Assembly (NCBI RefSeq): GCF_029784155.1
Contig: NW_026598367.1
Location: 62,001 to 126,000 of the forward strand
Length of the DNA: 64,000 bases
Reading direction: 5' to 3'
DNA from: Uranotaenia lowii
Taxonomy: Eukaryota; Arthropoda; Insecta; Diptera; Culicidae
Of this stretch, positions 11,372-23,168 are shown piece after piece. A program made the position numbers and the translations under genes. Numbering within the stretch: position 1 is the stretch's first letter; each line of letters opens with the position of its first letter. The notes below the pieces were generated by a model, which ran no database searches, was not told the origin of the DNA, and saw only the letters and a program-made list of their open reading frames with translations.

Positions 11372-14163
11372 GGGGAGGAGCGGGCTATATGCGCCTATTA
11401 AGCAGAACACTGATTTAATCAAATATCACATCGAATATTTGTACAAAAACTATATACACGTGTGCAAGCATCTGTTTCCTATACATTGAAGTAATTTTTA
11501 TGTTAAAATTTTCTTCTGTTTCTAAGAAAATGATTTTATTATAAGTGTTGTCTAAAATGCCGAACCTCAAATGGTGCGGGCTAAATGCGCCTATTTATGT
11601 TTTGAACAAAATTTCTGTTTTTGGGAAATATTTCCGTATAGTTTCATTGAAACTGCTAGAAAGTAATAATTTCCGTACGACAAAGCTGAATTTTTATAAA
11701 AATATATGTATATTATCATTTTATGGAATAAAACAAAAGTTAGGGTTGCCATACAATGGAGGCAGTTCATCCATGAGAAAAACTTTATCAAATCTGTTTT
11801 TAGATCTTCAATTCTCTCTTAAGATGTTATTCAGAGCTTAGATATGAAGGTTCAATGATAAAAATAATTTATTTATTCAATTTAACCTGTTATTTTAGGA
11901 TGGAGGCATTTTACAAACATGATGGGGGCATACAAAAACACTCTATTATTCCACTATATAATCATTATTAACACGAAACATACCGACACTTTGTATATAC
12001 CTATTCATACCGCGAGCGGTCAAATGACGGTTTACACTGTTTTCGCTAAAACTTTCTTGTTTCTCAACCGATTTTTTTAAAATTTATAGTTTTGAAAAGC
12101 CTATAATGTGACTCAAATATGTTTCTCAGACAATTTTCAGCTACAATAAAAAATTTCAAAGTTATTTTAAGTCCAAAAATTTTGTTATAAAAAAACATGC
12201 TTCAGGAAAATTGCTATAAATCAGTTATTTAGTGCTTGAAAAAAATTTCACTTAGTGCCTGAGAAAGCTGAAGTTAGAAGCTATATGCTGCCCATACGGA
12301 AATTTTTATCAATTTTTTTTAAGATCATGCCCACAAAAAATGTAAAAAAGTTGTGTAAAACCCGTACTTTCCAATCAATCAACCGCCAAAGCTGTTCCTG
12401 TTACAGTAGAAAAATTTCAAAAAATGAATTGAAAAGTTGACGTAATTTGTCACATTTTGGCATCTTTAGACTTTTTTAAATACGAAATACATAATTTAAG
12501 ACGAATTTTCAAAGGTAGCTGTTTTTCAAATATTTAATCAATTCGGATTTTTGATACAATTCCTGCACCTAAATTCAGCTTTGCACTGGATTTTGAGTAT
12601 GTTATCGTAAGGTTTAGGCAAAAAAAATATATGCAAAATAAAGAAAATTTCATACCGGTTCTAGTGACGTAACTACATTGGCGGTGCGATGCTTGACAAT
12701 ATATAATAAATATATTTCTGAAAGTAAAACCAGAAAATTTGAGCTAATGCTTGTTTGTTTTTTCGTTTCCTTTCATCCGTCTTCGTGTGCAAAATAGCTT
12801 TGAGATATTACCACCCACTGCGCCCGTCGGCCAAGCTAGAATTTGTGCTGACTTATCAATATTCAGAAACTACTTCACTGTTTTATTTATCATATTTTTG
12901 CTAAGCATTACACCGCCGATGCAGTTACACCACTAGAACCGGTATGAAATTTTCTTTATTTTGCATATAGATTTATCGCCTAAACCTCACGTTAAAGTAC
13001 TCAAAATCCAGTGCAAAGCTGAGCTTAGGTGTAGGAATTGTCTCAGAAATTCCAAATTGATAAAAAGTTCGAAAAACAGCTACCTTTGAAAAGTCGTCAT
13101 AAATTATGTATTTCGTATTTTACTAAATCTAAAGATGCCAAAATGTGACAAATTACGTCCTCTTTCCAATTCACTTTTTAAATTTTCTCTACTGTAACAG
13201 GAACAGCTTTGGCGGTTGATTGATTGGAAAGTACGGGTTTTACACAACTTTTATACATTTTTTGTGGGCATGATCTTAAAAAAAATTTGATAAAAATTTC
13301 CGTATGGGCAGCATATAGCTTCTAACTTCAGCTTTCTCAGGAACTAAGTGAAATTTTTTTTGAGCACTAAATAACTGATTTATAGCAATTTTCCTGAAGC
13401 ATGTTTTTTCATAAAAAATTTTTTGGACTTAAAATAATTTTGAAATTATTGATTGTAGCTGAAAATTGTCTGAGAAACATATTTGAGTCACATAATAGGC
13501 TTTTCAAAACTATAAATTTAAAAAAAAAAATAGGTTGAGAAACAAGAAAGTTTTAGCGAAAACAGTGTAAACCGTCATTTGACCGCTCGCGGTATGAATA
13601 GGTATACCACATGCGTTATTCGAAAACCACAACACTTAGAAAAAATTTAAAAACGCAAAAATACTTGCATTTTGAAAATAAAAATAGTCCTGTCGTTAAA
13701 TTGGCGAAAAAAAAATTATATAAGGCGTAATCATCCTTCAAAGTTTAAAAACCGTCATTTGACCGCCTCCGGTACGTTTAGTGTTAAACCTCCACAAAAG
13801 CTGAAATATGTATAATTTCTAAAGTTGATTTGAGTATGAAACAAAAACCATCCTAGTGTTTGTTTTAAGCTTCTTCACGTATAATTTTTAAAAGTCGAAA
13901 TATTACATCAAAATGTATTTTTTTTTTTTCTCAAGGGATTTTAAGCATCACTGGCTTATTCATCCCGAATCAAAATGTATCAAAATCTTGTATGATTTTT
14001 TAAATTTTTTTGAGTTTGTAAATTCATAAAATTCTTTCCTGCCTTATGTTCTAAGCGTATCACCCTAAAAATGCATTGGTCAGATAAGCTGTCTAGTCAG
14101 CCATTTCATCAATCAGCCGTAGGGTCATTTAACCCGATAGGCCCATTTAGGAAACCTTTCCCC
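11372..14163 (+). mobile_element. Copy A of a 0.97-kb TA-inserted family, split by a TTAA element
   Basis: The copy starts GGGGAGGAGCGGGCTATATG after TA (11370-11371) and ends in CCTTTCCCC before TA (14164-14165). Removing the TTAA insertion at 11972-13787 leaves about 976 bases, close to the lengths of copy B (968) and copy C (915). The word GCGGGCTAWATGCGCC occurs at the terminus and again about 200 bases in. Copy C at 24459-25373 is the same sequence inverted, and it supplies an uninterrupted version of the insertion site. A further gain of about 60 bases near 13915-13975 distinguishes this copy. It is non-coding, with no transposase. Confidence 0.75.
11972..13783. mobile_element. TTAA-inserted palindromic element (piggyBac-like target)
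   Basis: The left end after TTAA (11968-11971) reads CACGAAACATACCG. The right end reads CGGTACGTTTAGTG before TTAA (13784-13787), its near-exact inverse. Within it, 11996-12700 and 12900-13606 form long inverted arms that share CATACCGCGAGCGGTCAAAT at their outer ends and CATACCGGTTCTAGTG at their inner ends. TTAA duplication is the hallmark of piggyBac-type integration. The same GGCGGTCAAATGACGG word is present at the outer right end, so a related element probably inserted into another. No transposase is seen, so the element would need one supplied in trans. Confidence 0.8.
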
Positions 14164-14165
14164 TA

Positions 14166-14985
14166 TTATAAGCTAAAGTGATGACCACGAGCTATTGTAT
14201 GACTACTTTTCAAGCAATGCTTCGCGAGGCACAAGCAGTGATGTCAATCGAATTTATTGTTTTTCAGGGCCAAGTGACATACTCCTGTTAAACGGCTCAT
14301 AATTTTTTTGCCTTGTAAGATTCGAAGTTACGGTACTCGATATAGTTGTTCACCGGAAAATTATCTTTGAGGAATTCATAAATTGGTACAAAAACCAATA
14401 CCAGGCTCGGTTCCACAGAAGAAACAAAACTGATGTTGATTTTTCAGTACAAAATGTTCAATTATCCCATACAAACCTGAAAGGGTAGATTTACTCATGT
14501 AAACGTTACTTAAAAGTTCTGCAAAAAAATCATAGGTAAGTTTTAAATCAAAACGAAACATTTTAAACCCAGGGTTTGAGAAATTCAAATATTAACCCAA
14601 ATCAACTCAGTCTACCGTGACAGGTAATTTCTCGTAAGTTTAATTAAACGAGAAGTTACCAAAAATCGCACAATAAAGGTAAACAAACGAGATCAACGAT
14701 TCACGTTGAATAAATGTTCATCACAGTTGCTAAAAATCAGATACTTTATGAATTACCCATAGAAAAAAAAACTGTGGTAAAACGGGTAATTCGTGATTGA
14801 AGCAAAAGAAAAAGAAATCCAGTCGGATGATTGTCAGAAGCTATTTCGATCAAAGAGAAAAAATTAAAACATAGTGCCATATTTGATAAAAACCAGTGTT
14901 TTCGCAAATGAGCTCAAAATTTTCTTCAAAATAATGCCGAAATAAGAATGAAAATGAAATATCGAGCGAGTCGTAAAGACAACTT
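14166..14985. repeat. Dispersed repeat shared with 55195-55375 and 36335-36385
   Basis: The block 14400-14590 (AGGCTCGGT ... ATGTTGATTTT ... AAAATGTTCAAT ... TTTACTCATGTAA) is found again, diverged, at 55195-55375. The adjacent words CCCAGGGTTTGA and CGACTCAGTCT-like sequence at 14568-14615 recur at 36335-36385. This marks a three-copy dispersed repeat with unknown ends. The remainder is AT-rich without recognisable content. Confidence 0.5.
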
Positions 14986-15096
14986 GGTTATGTTTACAAA
15001 TTCAAGCTGGTTGAGAGAACAGCTTGAAATTGGAAAGCGAGTTGGGAGGACAGCCTAAAATAATCTATCTATATATATAAAAAGCAATTATCTGTA

Positions 15097-15132
15097 TGTT
15101 TGTTTGTTTGTTTGTTTGTTTGTTTGTTTGTC
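15097..15132 (+). repeat. (TTTG)n microsatellite
   Basis: About nine perfect TTTG units lie near the 5' end of the Helitron-like element. Microsatellites at this position are common in DINE-type non-autonomous Helitrons of insects. Confidence 0.9.
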
Positions 15133-15239
15133 CTCTATAGACTCAGCCGTCTTAAGAGCTAGAGATCTGAAATTTGGCATGAATGCTCATTAGGACCAGG
15201 AATGATGAAAAATGTTTTTAGATTTTTGGACGACCCCTT

Positions 15240-16220
15240 CTGAAGGGGGTCGTCCATACAAGACAAATATTATTTTCACGTTATTGACGTTACTTTTCTT
15301 TGGATTGTGTTGAAAATTTGCACATGAGTGTTTTGAAAGGCGAACAATTGATTTCAAGTGTCAAATTTTGTGTAAGGGGTCTGCCAAAGGGGTCGTCCAT
15401 AATAACTGTTCGCTGTTTTTACGATATTGACGTTATTATACATCGTATTCAGCTGAAAATTGGAACACGATAGTTTTGAGTGATGTGCAATCGATTTAAG
15501 GTATCAAATTCAATATAAGGGGCCGGCGAAAGGGGTCGTCCATATTCATTTTTGAATATCTTAGCAATATTGACGTTTTTATGCATCGGTTTGGGATGAA
15601 ACTTTGCACATGGGAGTTATTAGGGTCAAACAATTGATTTCACTTATTCGAATCAAAGTCAGGGGTCGGTCAAAGGGGTCGTCCATATGAACTATTCGCT
15701 ATTCGCTGGGATATTATCGTTTTTATACATCGGATTCAGATGAAAATTGGTTCAGTTTTGAGGAACGGGAAATCGATTTCAGGTATTAACTTCAGTTTAA
15801 GGGGCCGGCAAAGGGGATCGTCGATATTAACCTTTCAATATTTTTTTGCAATATCGTCGTTATCATACATCGGATTGGGATGAAAATTTGCACACGGTAG
15901 TTTTCAGGGACGGGCAATCGATTTCAGATGTCAAAGGTTTTGCCAAGGGTCGACGAAAAGGGTCGTCCAAAATATTTAAATTTTTACTGATTTAAGCAAT
16001 ATTGACGTTATTATGCTATGGATTGCTTTAAAAAATTCGCACACGGGAGTTTTGAGGGGAATCGATTTCAGATCTCAAAGATTGTATAAGAGGCCACAAA
16101 AAGGGGTTTAACTTTTTTGCAATAATTGCGTTGTTATGCAACGATCGAGTCGAAATTTATACACGGGGGATTTTTTGCACGGTTTATTGATTCCTGATTT
16201 CAAATTTTGTAGCAGACAAC
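15240..16220 (+). repeat. 143-bp tandem units inside the Helitron-like element
   Basis: The word GGGGTCGTCCA recurs at about 15246, 15389, 15532, 15675, 15813 (variant) and 15959, a spacing of 138-146 bases. Each is followed in order by ATTGACGTTAT-like, CATCGGATT-like, GAAAATTTGCACA-like and CAATCGATTTCA-like blocks. A seventh, worn unit lies around 16100. The units differ by about a quarter of their bases, so the array is old. Confidence 0.8.
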
Positions 16221-17586
16221 AGAAAAAGTAATCGTCCAATATTATTGCAATTATTACTTAACAAAGAATTTGGAAGTGTATCTGAAAAATGCTTTGCAAT
16301 TGACTTTCATACAAACTGTTCATGACATTTTCTAAGTTGAAAGCGAAACGGAGTTCGTATGGGATCAGCTAGTTATTTTATAAAATTAAGCAACCTGAGA
16401 AATCAGCTTGAAATAGAAAGACGAGTTGAGTGAAAAACCTAAACGTATTGATAAAAAAGATCAAGCGTGTTGAAAGGAAAGCTTGAAAAAGTTTTAAAAA
16501 AATACCAATAAGCAAGTTGAGACAACAGTTCGATGATCGAGTGGCTTATGAGAACAGCTTGTAATAAATTAGAAAAATAAACAACAATAAATGAGTTGAG
16601 AGGACAACTTAAAATAAGTTTAAAAAAAACCAATAAGCAAATTTAGAGGACAGCTTGTTGATCAAGCGGTTTAAGAGGACAATTTGAAATAAATGAAAAA
16701 AAAAGCTAATAAGCGGTTTGAGAGGACAGCTTGGAGAAAATATTAAAAAAAACTCATCATAGAACGATTTGTGAGGACAATTTTAAGTACAAAAAAAACG
16801 TGAAATGTGTTAAGAGGACATCTAGAAGAGGATGGAAACTCAAGGGATTTAGAGACAATTCGAAACAAGGTTCAAAAATCGATTGAAAAGAATTGAGGAG
16901 ACAGTTTGGAATTTCAGCTGAAATGAATTGAGAAGACAGCTTGAATATTCGTAGGCAAGTCGAGAAGACAGCCTGCTCGGAATAAAAAGACTAATCAATA
17001 TAGTTGAAAGGATGGCTTGAGGTAAGAAGAAAACATCAAGCAAGTCGAGAGTAGAATCGAGTGCGTTGGAAAAGTAGCTGACAATTCTGACGAAGCAAAG
17101 TGAGTAGAAAGTTTTAACATAATGGTAGGAGCATAAAATGAGTTTCGAGAATACGTAGAGCATGTTGAGTTTCTTATAAAAATATTGATTGAAATTACAA
17201 GCGTGTTCAAAGGCGAGTTGAGAAGGCAGTCTGACGTGTTGAAATGACAGCTTGAGTTAAGAAAAACTTATGGAGCGTGTCGCGAGAACTGCAGCAGATT
17301 GTTCTAGTTTCAAGTGAACTTAGATAACAACTTGAAATCTCAAACCATATTGTGAGGATAGTTTCGGATTCAACACAAATTCATAATGAAGCAGATTGAA
17401 AATAAGCTACTATATCCTGCAACTCTAATCTCCAAATTTGTGAAAAGTCAAGTGTCAAGTGAAAAGTCAAAGGGTGCTGTTATACTCAAGCGACAAAGCG
17501 TCGATTTATTTTGTTTCCTCTCATGCGTCATAACTGCTCACATTTAGTTTCCATTGAAAACCTTGAAAACGCTTAAACCTGATATA

Positions 17587-18554
17587 GGGAAGAAGGTGGG
17601 CTAAATGCGCATACTAAGTAGAATACTCAATTGCTCCTATATTCCAAAAGAAAGATGTCTGAAAGCTATACGCAAATGACCGAACATCTGTTTTATTTAT
17701 AAGTTAGAGCAATGTTTTGTGAAAGTCTTTAACAGTTTTTGTTGAAATGATTTTATAATTAAAGTATTCCAAAAAGCCAATTTCAGAAACAGGGCGGGCT
17801 AAATGCGCAAATTTATGTTTTAGCTATATTTCAGTTCCACTTGTAATATTTTCGTATAATTTCATTGAAAATGGTAAAAACTGATGTTAAGCATACGTCA
17901 AAGTTTAAATTTTGGCGAAATTTTAGATAGAAATAGTTCTTTTGAAGAAAACATAGTCAGGGATGTCATATGGCCACATTTTACAGTTAAAGGAAAGTGT
18001 TTCTAAATCAGGTTTCATTATGATTAAAAAGAGAAATAATAGAGTGTTTTTGTATGTCCCCATCATGTTTGTAAAATGCCTCTATTCTAAAATAACAGGT
18101 TCAATAGAAAATATATGATTTTTATCAATAAAACATCAAATCTAAGCTCTTATTAGCATCTTAATAGAGAATTGATAATCTCATAATAGATGTGATGAAG
18201 TTTTTGCCTATGGATGAACTGCCTCCAGAATATGGCAACCCTAACTTTTGAATTGTTCCATAAATTTAAAAATCACACCAATTTTTATAAAACTTCAGGT
18301 TTGTTGTATGAAAGTTATCATTTCCAATGAAATTATACGGCGCATTTAACCCTCACGGTTTGAAGACAACAATTTAAATAAAATCGTTTTCTCGAAAGCC
18401 GTAGTAGATTCCAACATAAAATTACTCCAATGTGTAGAAAACAGACGCCTGCTCATTAGTGCTCATGTGTATACAGTTTTTGTTTACATATTCGATGTTA
18501 TATTTGATAAAATCAAAATTTTGGCTAATATACGCATATAGTGTGCTTCTCTTC
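17587..18554 (-). mobile_element. Copy B of the 0.97-kb TA-inserted family
   Basis: TA at 17585-17586 and 18555-18556 flank inverted ends: GGGAAGAAGGTGGGCTAAAT on the left, and its diverged inverse ending GTGTGCTTCTCTTC on the right. Length is 968 bases. Its right two thirds match copy C (24770-25373) in the same orientation, including the TGTTTGTAAAATGCC and TATGGATGAACTGCCTCC blocks. GGGCTAAATGCGC is present at the left terminus and again near 17793. It is non-coding and more diverged than copies A and C. Confidence 0.7.
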
Positions 18555-18556
18555 TA

Positions 18557-19019
18557 TATTTTGTTCATATCATATTTAAATCAGATCAGCTGGAACAGCA
18601 GCTGTAGAGTTTGACCTTTCATTTGTTATATTTGTAAAGTTCAAGCTTTAAGTTTAATGTCGGCAAAAAGTAATTACTTAAAGCTAAGGAAAAACAGTCA
18701 AATCTCGAATTCAAAGGAAAGACGTTGTACTTCGAAATCGCTTACGAGCTATGACTTTTCTATACATGTGTTCTATACCATTAAACCAAATGGGAATTTG
18801 CGCTATATTTCGCGTATTTTCCGAACCCTAGAAGGTCCTGGTATAATTAATTAACTATTGAATGAAGATGACATCTTTTCAAATAATAATTTTGACCATA
18901 CATTACCTTTTTTTTTAAATTCTGATATAACTTAGCTTCTAAGACATCTGAATCTTTATAAAAGACTTTGAAGAGTTGAATGACAAAATGACCGAAAAAA
19001 CAGATTACAGTCATCACGT
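18557..19019. other. Unassigned AT-rich DNA
   Basis: No coding or mobile-element signal is seen. A 65-codon frame at 18657-18854 has no recognisable features. Confidence 0.35.
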
Positions 19020-19830
19020 GTATCCACTAACAGGCAACTGAATAGTGTATTTTCCGTCACTCAAATCCAAACAGAACACACAGACCAGCCTCCCCGCCTG
19101 GCTGGGGCTTATCCCCGGGGGGAGTTTGCGTCTCATTAAAACAAACAAACCTTCTACCTCCCACTTATGTGTGTATGCTACCCAAAATGCGATTGAGGGG
19201 ATGATGATGCAGGAGGGAGGGTTGTTTTAGACCGGGGCAAAAGGACTTATGAGCGACTGTGTGTTTTCGGATGACAAGCCAAAGCGATAATCTGTCTGGC
19301 AAACACGGTTTAGCCGCTTTCGTTGATCTCTAGTTTTACTTTTGCGGAATGGCTTTTGCAGCCGCACATACACATAGACGTATTTGAGCGGTGGAAAATG
19401 GCGGAGGACGAGGTTTTTCAAACATGACAAGAATCGCACGATATCGCATAAGGCGGCATACCGCATCGCTAAGCTTCTTCCTTCTCCTAAAAACTCTCTG
19501 CTATCTGAATTTGCGAACATGAAGCCAAAGACACATTGTTGCACACGATTTGTGGGGCTAACGGTCGGGAATATGGTATTTATCATGTCTCGCGTTTTTT
19601 GACAGACAACTCTAGCTTTTGCTGGGGACATCCTCCGGCTGTTTGGCTTAGGATTATGAGGAATAAAAGTACTCGGCTCGGGTTTGGCTCTCTCTGTGTT
19701 GACAATTTCGAGTGCTTTTGCACGGGAGTGGATTCGGTCATATTTGAAGTTGAAAACCGACCTGAAGATCGCAGACAACACTAGTAACGACACGGGGCTA
19801 AGGATCAATTAACATTCCACCGAAACAGTT
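19020..19830 (-). other. GC-richer low-copy stretch with a 193-codon minus-strand frame
   Basis: This segment is clearly GC-richer than its surroundings and shares no words with the repeats elsewhere in the window. The longest non-repeat frame in the window lies here (19227-19808, minus, 193 codons). It has a hydrophobic start (SPVSLLVLSAIF) and is rich in basic residues. I recognise no domain, and overlapping frames on the other strand are also open, so it may be chance in GC-rich DNA. The segment could be regulatory or exonic. Confidence 0.2.
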
Positions 19831-20900
19831 GTACACAAGGTGACACAATCAGTTTAGAGACACAATTGAGCTTCATTAAAGTTGATTGATGTTTCCATTC
19901 GTTGCAAGAATAACATGACAAGTGTCAGAAATGTATCTTCTGACTTAGAGAATAATTATGGCTTAACATTACTGTTTAAAATAAAATTTTCAATTATCGT
20001 GGAACATGCTTCAACACGTCTCTTTGAATGGTAGCACGAGTTATAGGTAGTTTTCATGAATTTTGTAACGAAGACATTACTATTTCACTAATTTCAATCA
20101 TGCTTATTCTTTATGCAACATAAATTGTATATACAATTTTTTTTCCTTTTTTAAAATAAAAAAAAACTGCAATGTAATGTATGCCGTCAGAGAAACTATT
20201 TCAGTTTTATAACTTTATTTACTTTTTTGTTTTTATATTAAAACTATACATACCATTAAATTTTAAAGTAAATTAGAAGCTCAAAAGATGAAGCAAATAA
20301 AGATTTATTACCATTTCCTCGTGATGAATTTAAGAATATGAGGGCAAAGTTGAAACAATTTGAAAAACAATGCTCACATGTTTGAAATGTGTAATTGTTA
20401 ATTTGTTATTTATTATTTAATAATTTATTTGTTCAATCTCTTATTATGAATAAATTTTGGAACTATGTCATTAATACATTTGCTTAATTCAACGGATCAC
20501 TTGATTATGAAACGAACTTTCAGACAATATTCAGGCAAAATCAAACAATTCTCATGAGCAACACTGAACCGTCTTTAACAGCGAGTGCAAAACCGAAATT
20601 TCCGTTTAATTTCTTTCCCAACAGGGCAAAGATTGTATTTGACAGCGCTGCTCCGAGAGGCGTTCCTACTCCAGTTAAAATTCTCAACCTGATTTTCAGT
20701 TTCTTGTTTCACTCAATCACTTTTCTTGCTCACTCACTTACTCACTCACCTACTCGAGTACTGTCTGTCTGATTTATCTTGATTTGTTGTTGCTGTTGTT
20801 AAAATAGCCATTCAAGCACACAGGCAGTATGAATGTGGTCCTAACTATTTTTCAGAAAAGTCTGGAAGATTTTGAATAAATGTCTGGAAAAGTCTGAATA
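19831..20900. other. Unassigned AT-rich DNA
   Basis: No gene or element ends were seen. A CTCACTCACTTACTCACTCAC pyrimidine-purine run near 20730-20750 is a short low-complexity tract. Confidence 0.35.
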
Positions 20901-20917
20901 CCGAACTTAATAAGTGA

Positions 20918-21284
20918 TGACCTTTTTTTTGGGTCGCCATACCGCAATAGAGCAGATACATTACATTCTGTGAATCACAAATTGTTATTCTCTGATACCG
21001 TCATACGTTCCATATACAGTATCTAAGCCAATCAGACCAAAGTCGTTGTATCGGCAGTTCTATGTGATATTCCCGGATTTACATCCATCTCCGTTGCATT
21101 TAATTACTTGTTCGAATCATCACCACGATATTTTTTTTTTAATTCAAATCCAAACTCGAAATTCTGGAAATGTCTTGAAGAAAAGCCAAAGTTTGGGAGT
21201 CTGTAAACCCAAAAAAATGTCTGACGAAAGTCCAAAACGTCTTTAAGATCCAGACAGAATCTGGAAAGATGAAATCGCTGATGA
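20918..21284 (+). repeat. Dispersed repeat, partner of 32219-32384
   Basis: Both loci contain TGATGACCTTTTTTTTGG followed, after a variable interval, by a GTCTGG-rich part and then a GATCCAGACA-RAATC-GGAA block ending in TCGCTG. They are diverged, and the boundaries are unclear. Confidence 0.5.
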
Positions 21285-21392
21285 CAGAGAGTACGCAAAC
21301 AGTATGAACCGATGCAAAGCTGCATTGATTGAATTTGAGTGAGTGAGTTGCTTTTCAAATTGAATCATGTACCTATCAGTAAGTATCTCAAT

Positions 21393-21969
21393 CAGGCTTG
21401 GCAAAAGTCATCGTCATGAGGCGTGAAGCTGTGACTGTGAAGCCTCTTGGTCCGTCAAACTCAATTGACTGTTCCTTAACGACCAGTCACTTCGTTTGCC
21501 AGTCATTCATTCCCCAGTCATTTGAAGCTAAAAGAATGACCTAGTCAAGCAATCGCATTCAAACGACCGGTGACGAAAAAGAAACGCATTTATTAATATT
21601 GTTGCTCCTGCCAGCAAGCCGAAAACGACCGAAGACGAAAAAGAAAAGAATTTATTATTATTGTTGCTTCTGCCAGCAAGCCCGTTTTCGGTTTTTATTG
21701 CTATTGTTGCTCTCTGCCAGCAAGTCGTTCAATTAGTTGTACCTGCCGTCAGCAGCCGATCGAAGTGTGAAGAGATTTGCCAGTCACTCTCAGGAGTAAT
21801 TTTGACCTTGTGTAGGAGCTTCGCCAGTCGATGATGGAGAAATGATTATTGTTGTCGTGCTTTATCCGTCATGCGAGTAGTGAGGCTCCGTCAATTGAGA
21901 ACAGTGCCAGTCGTTTGATGAAACAAAACTAGTCGGGTCAAGCGTGACGGGCGAAATTTACCATCACTG
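21393..21969. mobile_element. hAT-like non-autonomous element
   Basis: The flanking 8-mers ATCTCAAT (21385-21392) and ATCTTAAT (21970-21977) differ at one base, which fits an aged 8-bp target duplication. The termini CAGGCTTGGCAAAAGTC and (inverted right) CAGTGATGGTAAATTTCG form an imperfect inverted repeat starting CAG, as in hAT elements. Inside, about 21570-21730, three imperfect units of roughly 75 bases end in TTGTTGCTNCTGCCAGCAAG. It is 577 bases long and has no transposase. Confidence 0.65.
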
Positions 21970-21977
21970 ATCTTAAT

Positions 21978-22380
21978 CACTTTTGATACACCACACAGTG
22001 AGAATGAGTGATCAACTTTGATGCATCATGGTCAGTTCTTGCTTTTGAATCTTGATTACATTCTTGTTTACATTGATTGCTTTGAATCTTATTTACATAT
22101 CTAGCATTGACTCTCAAGACTCAAGGGAACTACAGGCAGCAACTGGAAACGTTTCCAACTGGAAACGTATCATAAGCGTTTCTTCCGAGTGATTTTCGGA
22201 ACATTGTCTTCAGGTTTCTCAATTTCTGAGTTCTTGTTAAGTAGTGGATATTTTCTCTTTTTAGATCTTAATTGTCGCGAATGCTATTACCAGCACTTTA
22301 GAGCAATCTGCGAATGCAGATGTGCCAGCAGCCAAGATACTGTTGCCCGGACTCTTACCAATTAGTTTTCGCACTCTACT
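21978..22380. other. Unassigned DNA with a short GGAAACGT duplication
   Basis: Between two elements, the only repeat is AACTGGAAACGTTTCCAACTGGAAACG near 22140-22170, a small local inverted and direct repeat. No gene is supported. Confidence 0.35.
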
Positions 22381-23168
22381 ATACTGCCCCGCATAACAGT
22401 CCCATATGAATTTTCGTCATTTTTCATCTAACCTGACAGTTTGTCATTTTGAACATTGGACTTCAATATAAATTAGTAAAAAAAAGACTTTGTTCTAGAA
22501 ATTACGAAAAAAATATGAACTTGTGACTGTCCCATATGAAATATACCCGCATAACAGTCCCATATGTGAAATACCACGGATGTAGTATACCTTACTATGT
22601 TTCTTTTGGTGAAATGATCTTCGATTTATTGCTTTAAGTCATTTGAACAAGATTCGACTCACTTGATGTCGAATTATGCACACTACACAATAAATTTAAC
22701 TATAGTTTTTGAAAGGCAGGCTAAAATAAAGGAAGGATGGTCTTCCTGTGAGAAAAACTATCAGACACAACTAAAAACCATGATAAGATTCAACTTACAA
22801 TGCGGAATTCACGAACTACATTTACAAGTTCAGAAATGATTAAATTTAAGTCTTAGAAGGTTGCTTGGTGAGCAAGCCATATTCTGTATGGGACTGTTAT
22901 GCGGGTAGATTTGAAAAAGGTGTCGAATATACTCGCATAACAGTCCCATAACAAACAAAAATGGTGCTCCTTACCAGTTGCCAAATTTCAAAAATTTCAG
23001 GTCCTACGATTTATTATGACAACCTAGAACAAATTCCATTAAACGATTTTTGTTTATGCTGAAAGCTGTGGTCACAATTTTAAAATGTATTCCAAAACAG
23101 AAAAAGCTGATTTTCTCGCAAACTCGTTTTTGCATATGGGACTGTTATGAAAGTAGGGCCAGTATAGG
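22381..23168. mobile_element. Inverted-repeat element with five GCATAACAGTCCCATA words
   Basis: The left end (TATACTGCCCCGCATAACAG) and the inverted right end (TATACTGGCCCTACTTTCAT then AACAGTCCCATATG) match. The word CATAACAGTCCCATA occurs direct at about 22393, 22553 and 22937 and inverted at about 22888 and 23136, so it is both terminal and internal. The outer TA dinucleotides suggest a TA target. No coding sequence is present. The pattern resembles the other elements here with repeated terminal words. Confidence 0.65.

Larger units (their letters stand above)
15064..16372 (+). mobile_element. Non-autonomous Helitron-like element
   Basis: The left end is TCTATCTATATATATAAAAA, preceded by A (an alternative TC start lies at 15068). 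The right end is CTAG, followed by T at 16373. Eleven to twelve bases before CTAG lies a short hairpin, CGAA-ACGGAG-TTCG. A 5' TC, a 3' hairpin followed by CTRR, insertion between A and T and no target duplication together are the structural definition of Helitrons. The element inserted inside the minisatellite array. A TTTG microsatellite (15097-15132) follows the 5' end, and six to seven units of about 143 bases fill the middle. No Rep/helicase coding remains. Confidence 0.75.
14986..17440 (+). repeat. Decayed minisatellite array, core GTTGAGAGGACAGCTTGAAA
   Basis: From about 14986 to 15062, and again from about 16385 to 17440, the sequence is a degenerate tandem array. Its units share a core close to GAGTTGAGAGGACAGCTTGAAATAA, separated by A-rich linkers, with unit spacing of roughly 27-60 bases. 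More than 20 recognisable cores are present, and divergence rises toward the right. The Helitron-like element at 15064-16372 interrupts it. Open frames read across the array on the minus strand are by-products of the repeat. Confidence 0.65.

Noticed and set aside
16439..17210. Minus-strand hydrophobic frames that could suggest membrane proteins
   Set aside because: They run across the degenerate minisatellite, and their repeated leucine and phenylalanine content follows from the AAGCTGT-type repeat core.
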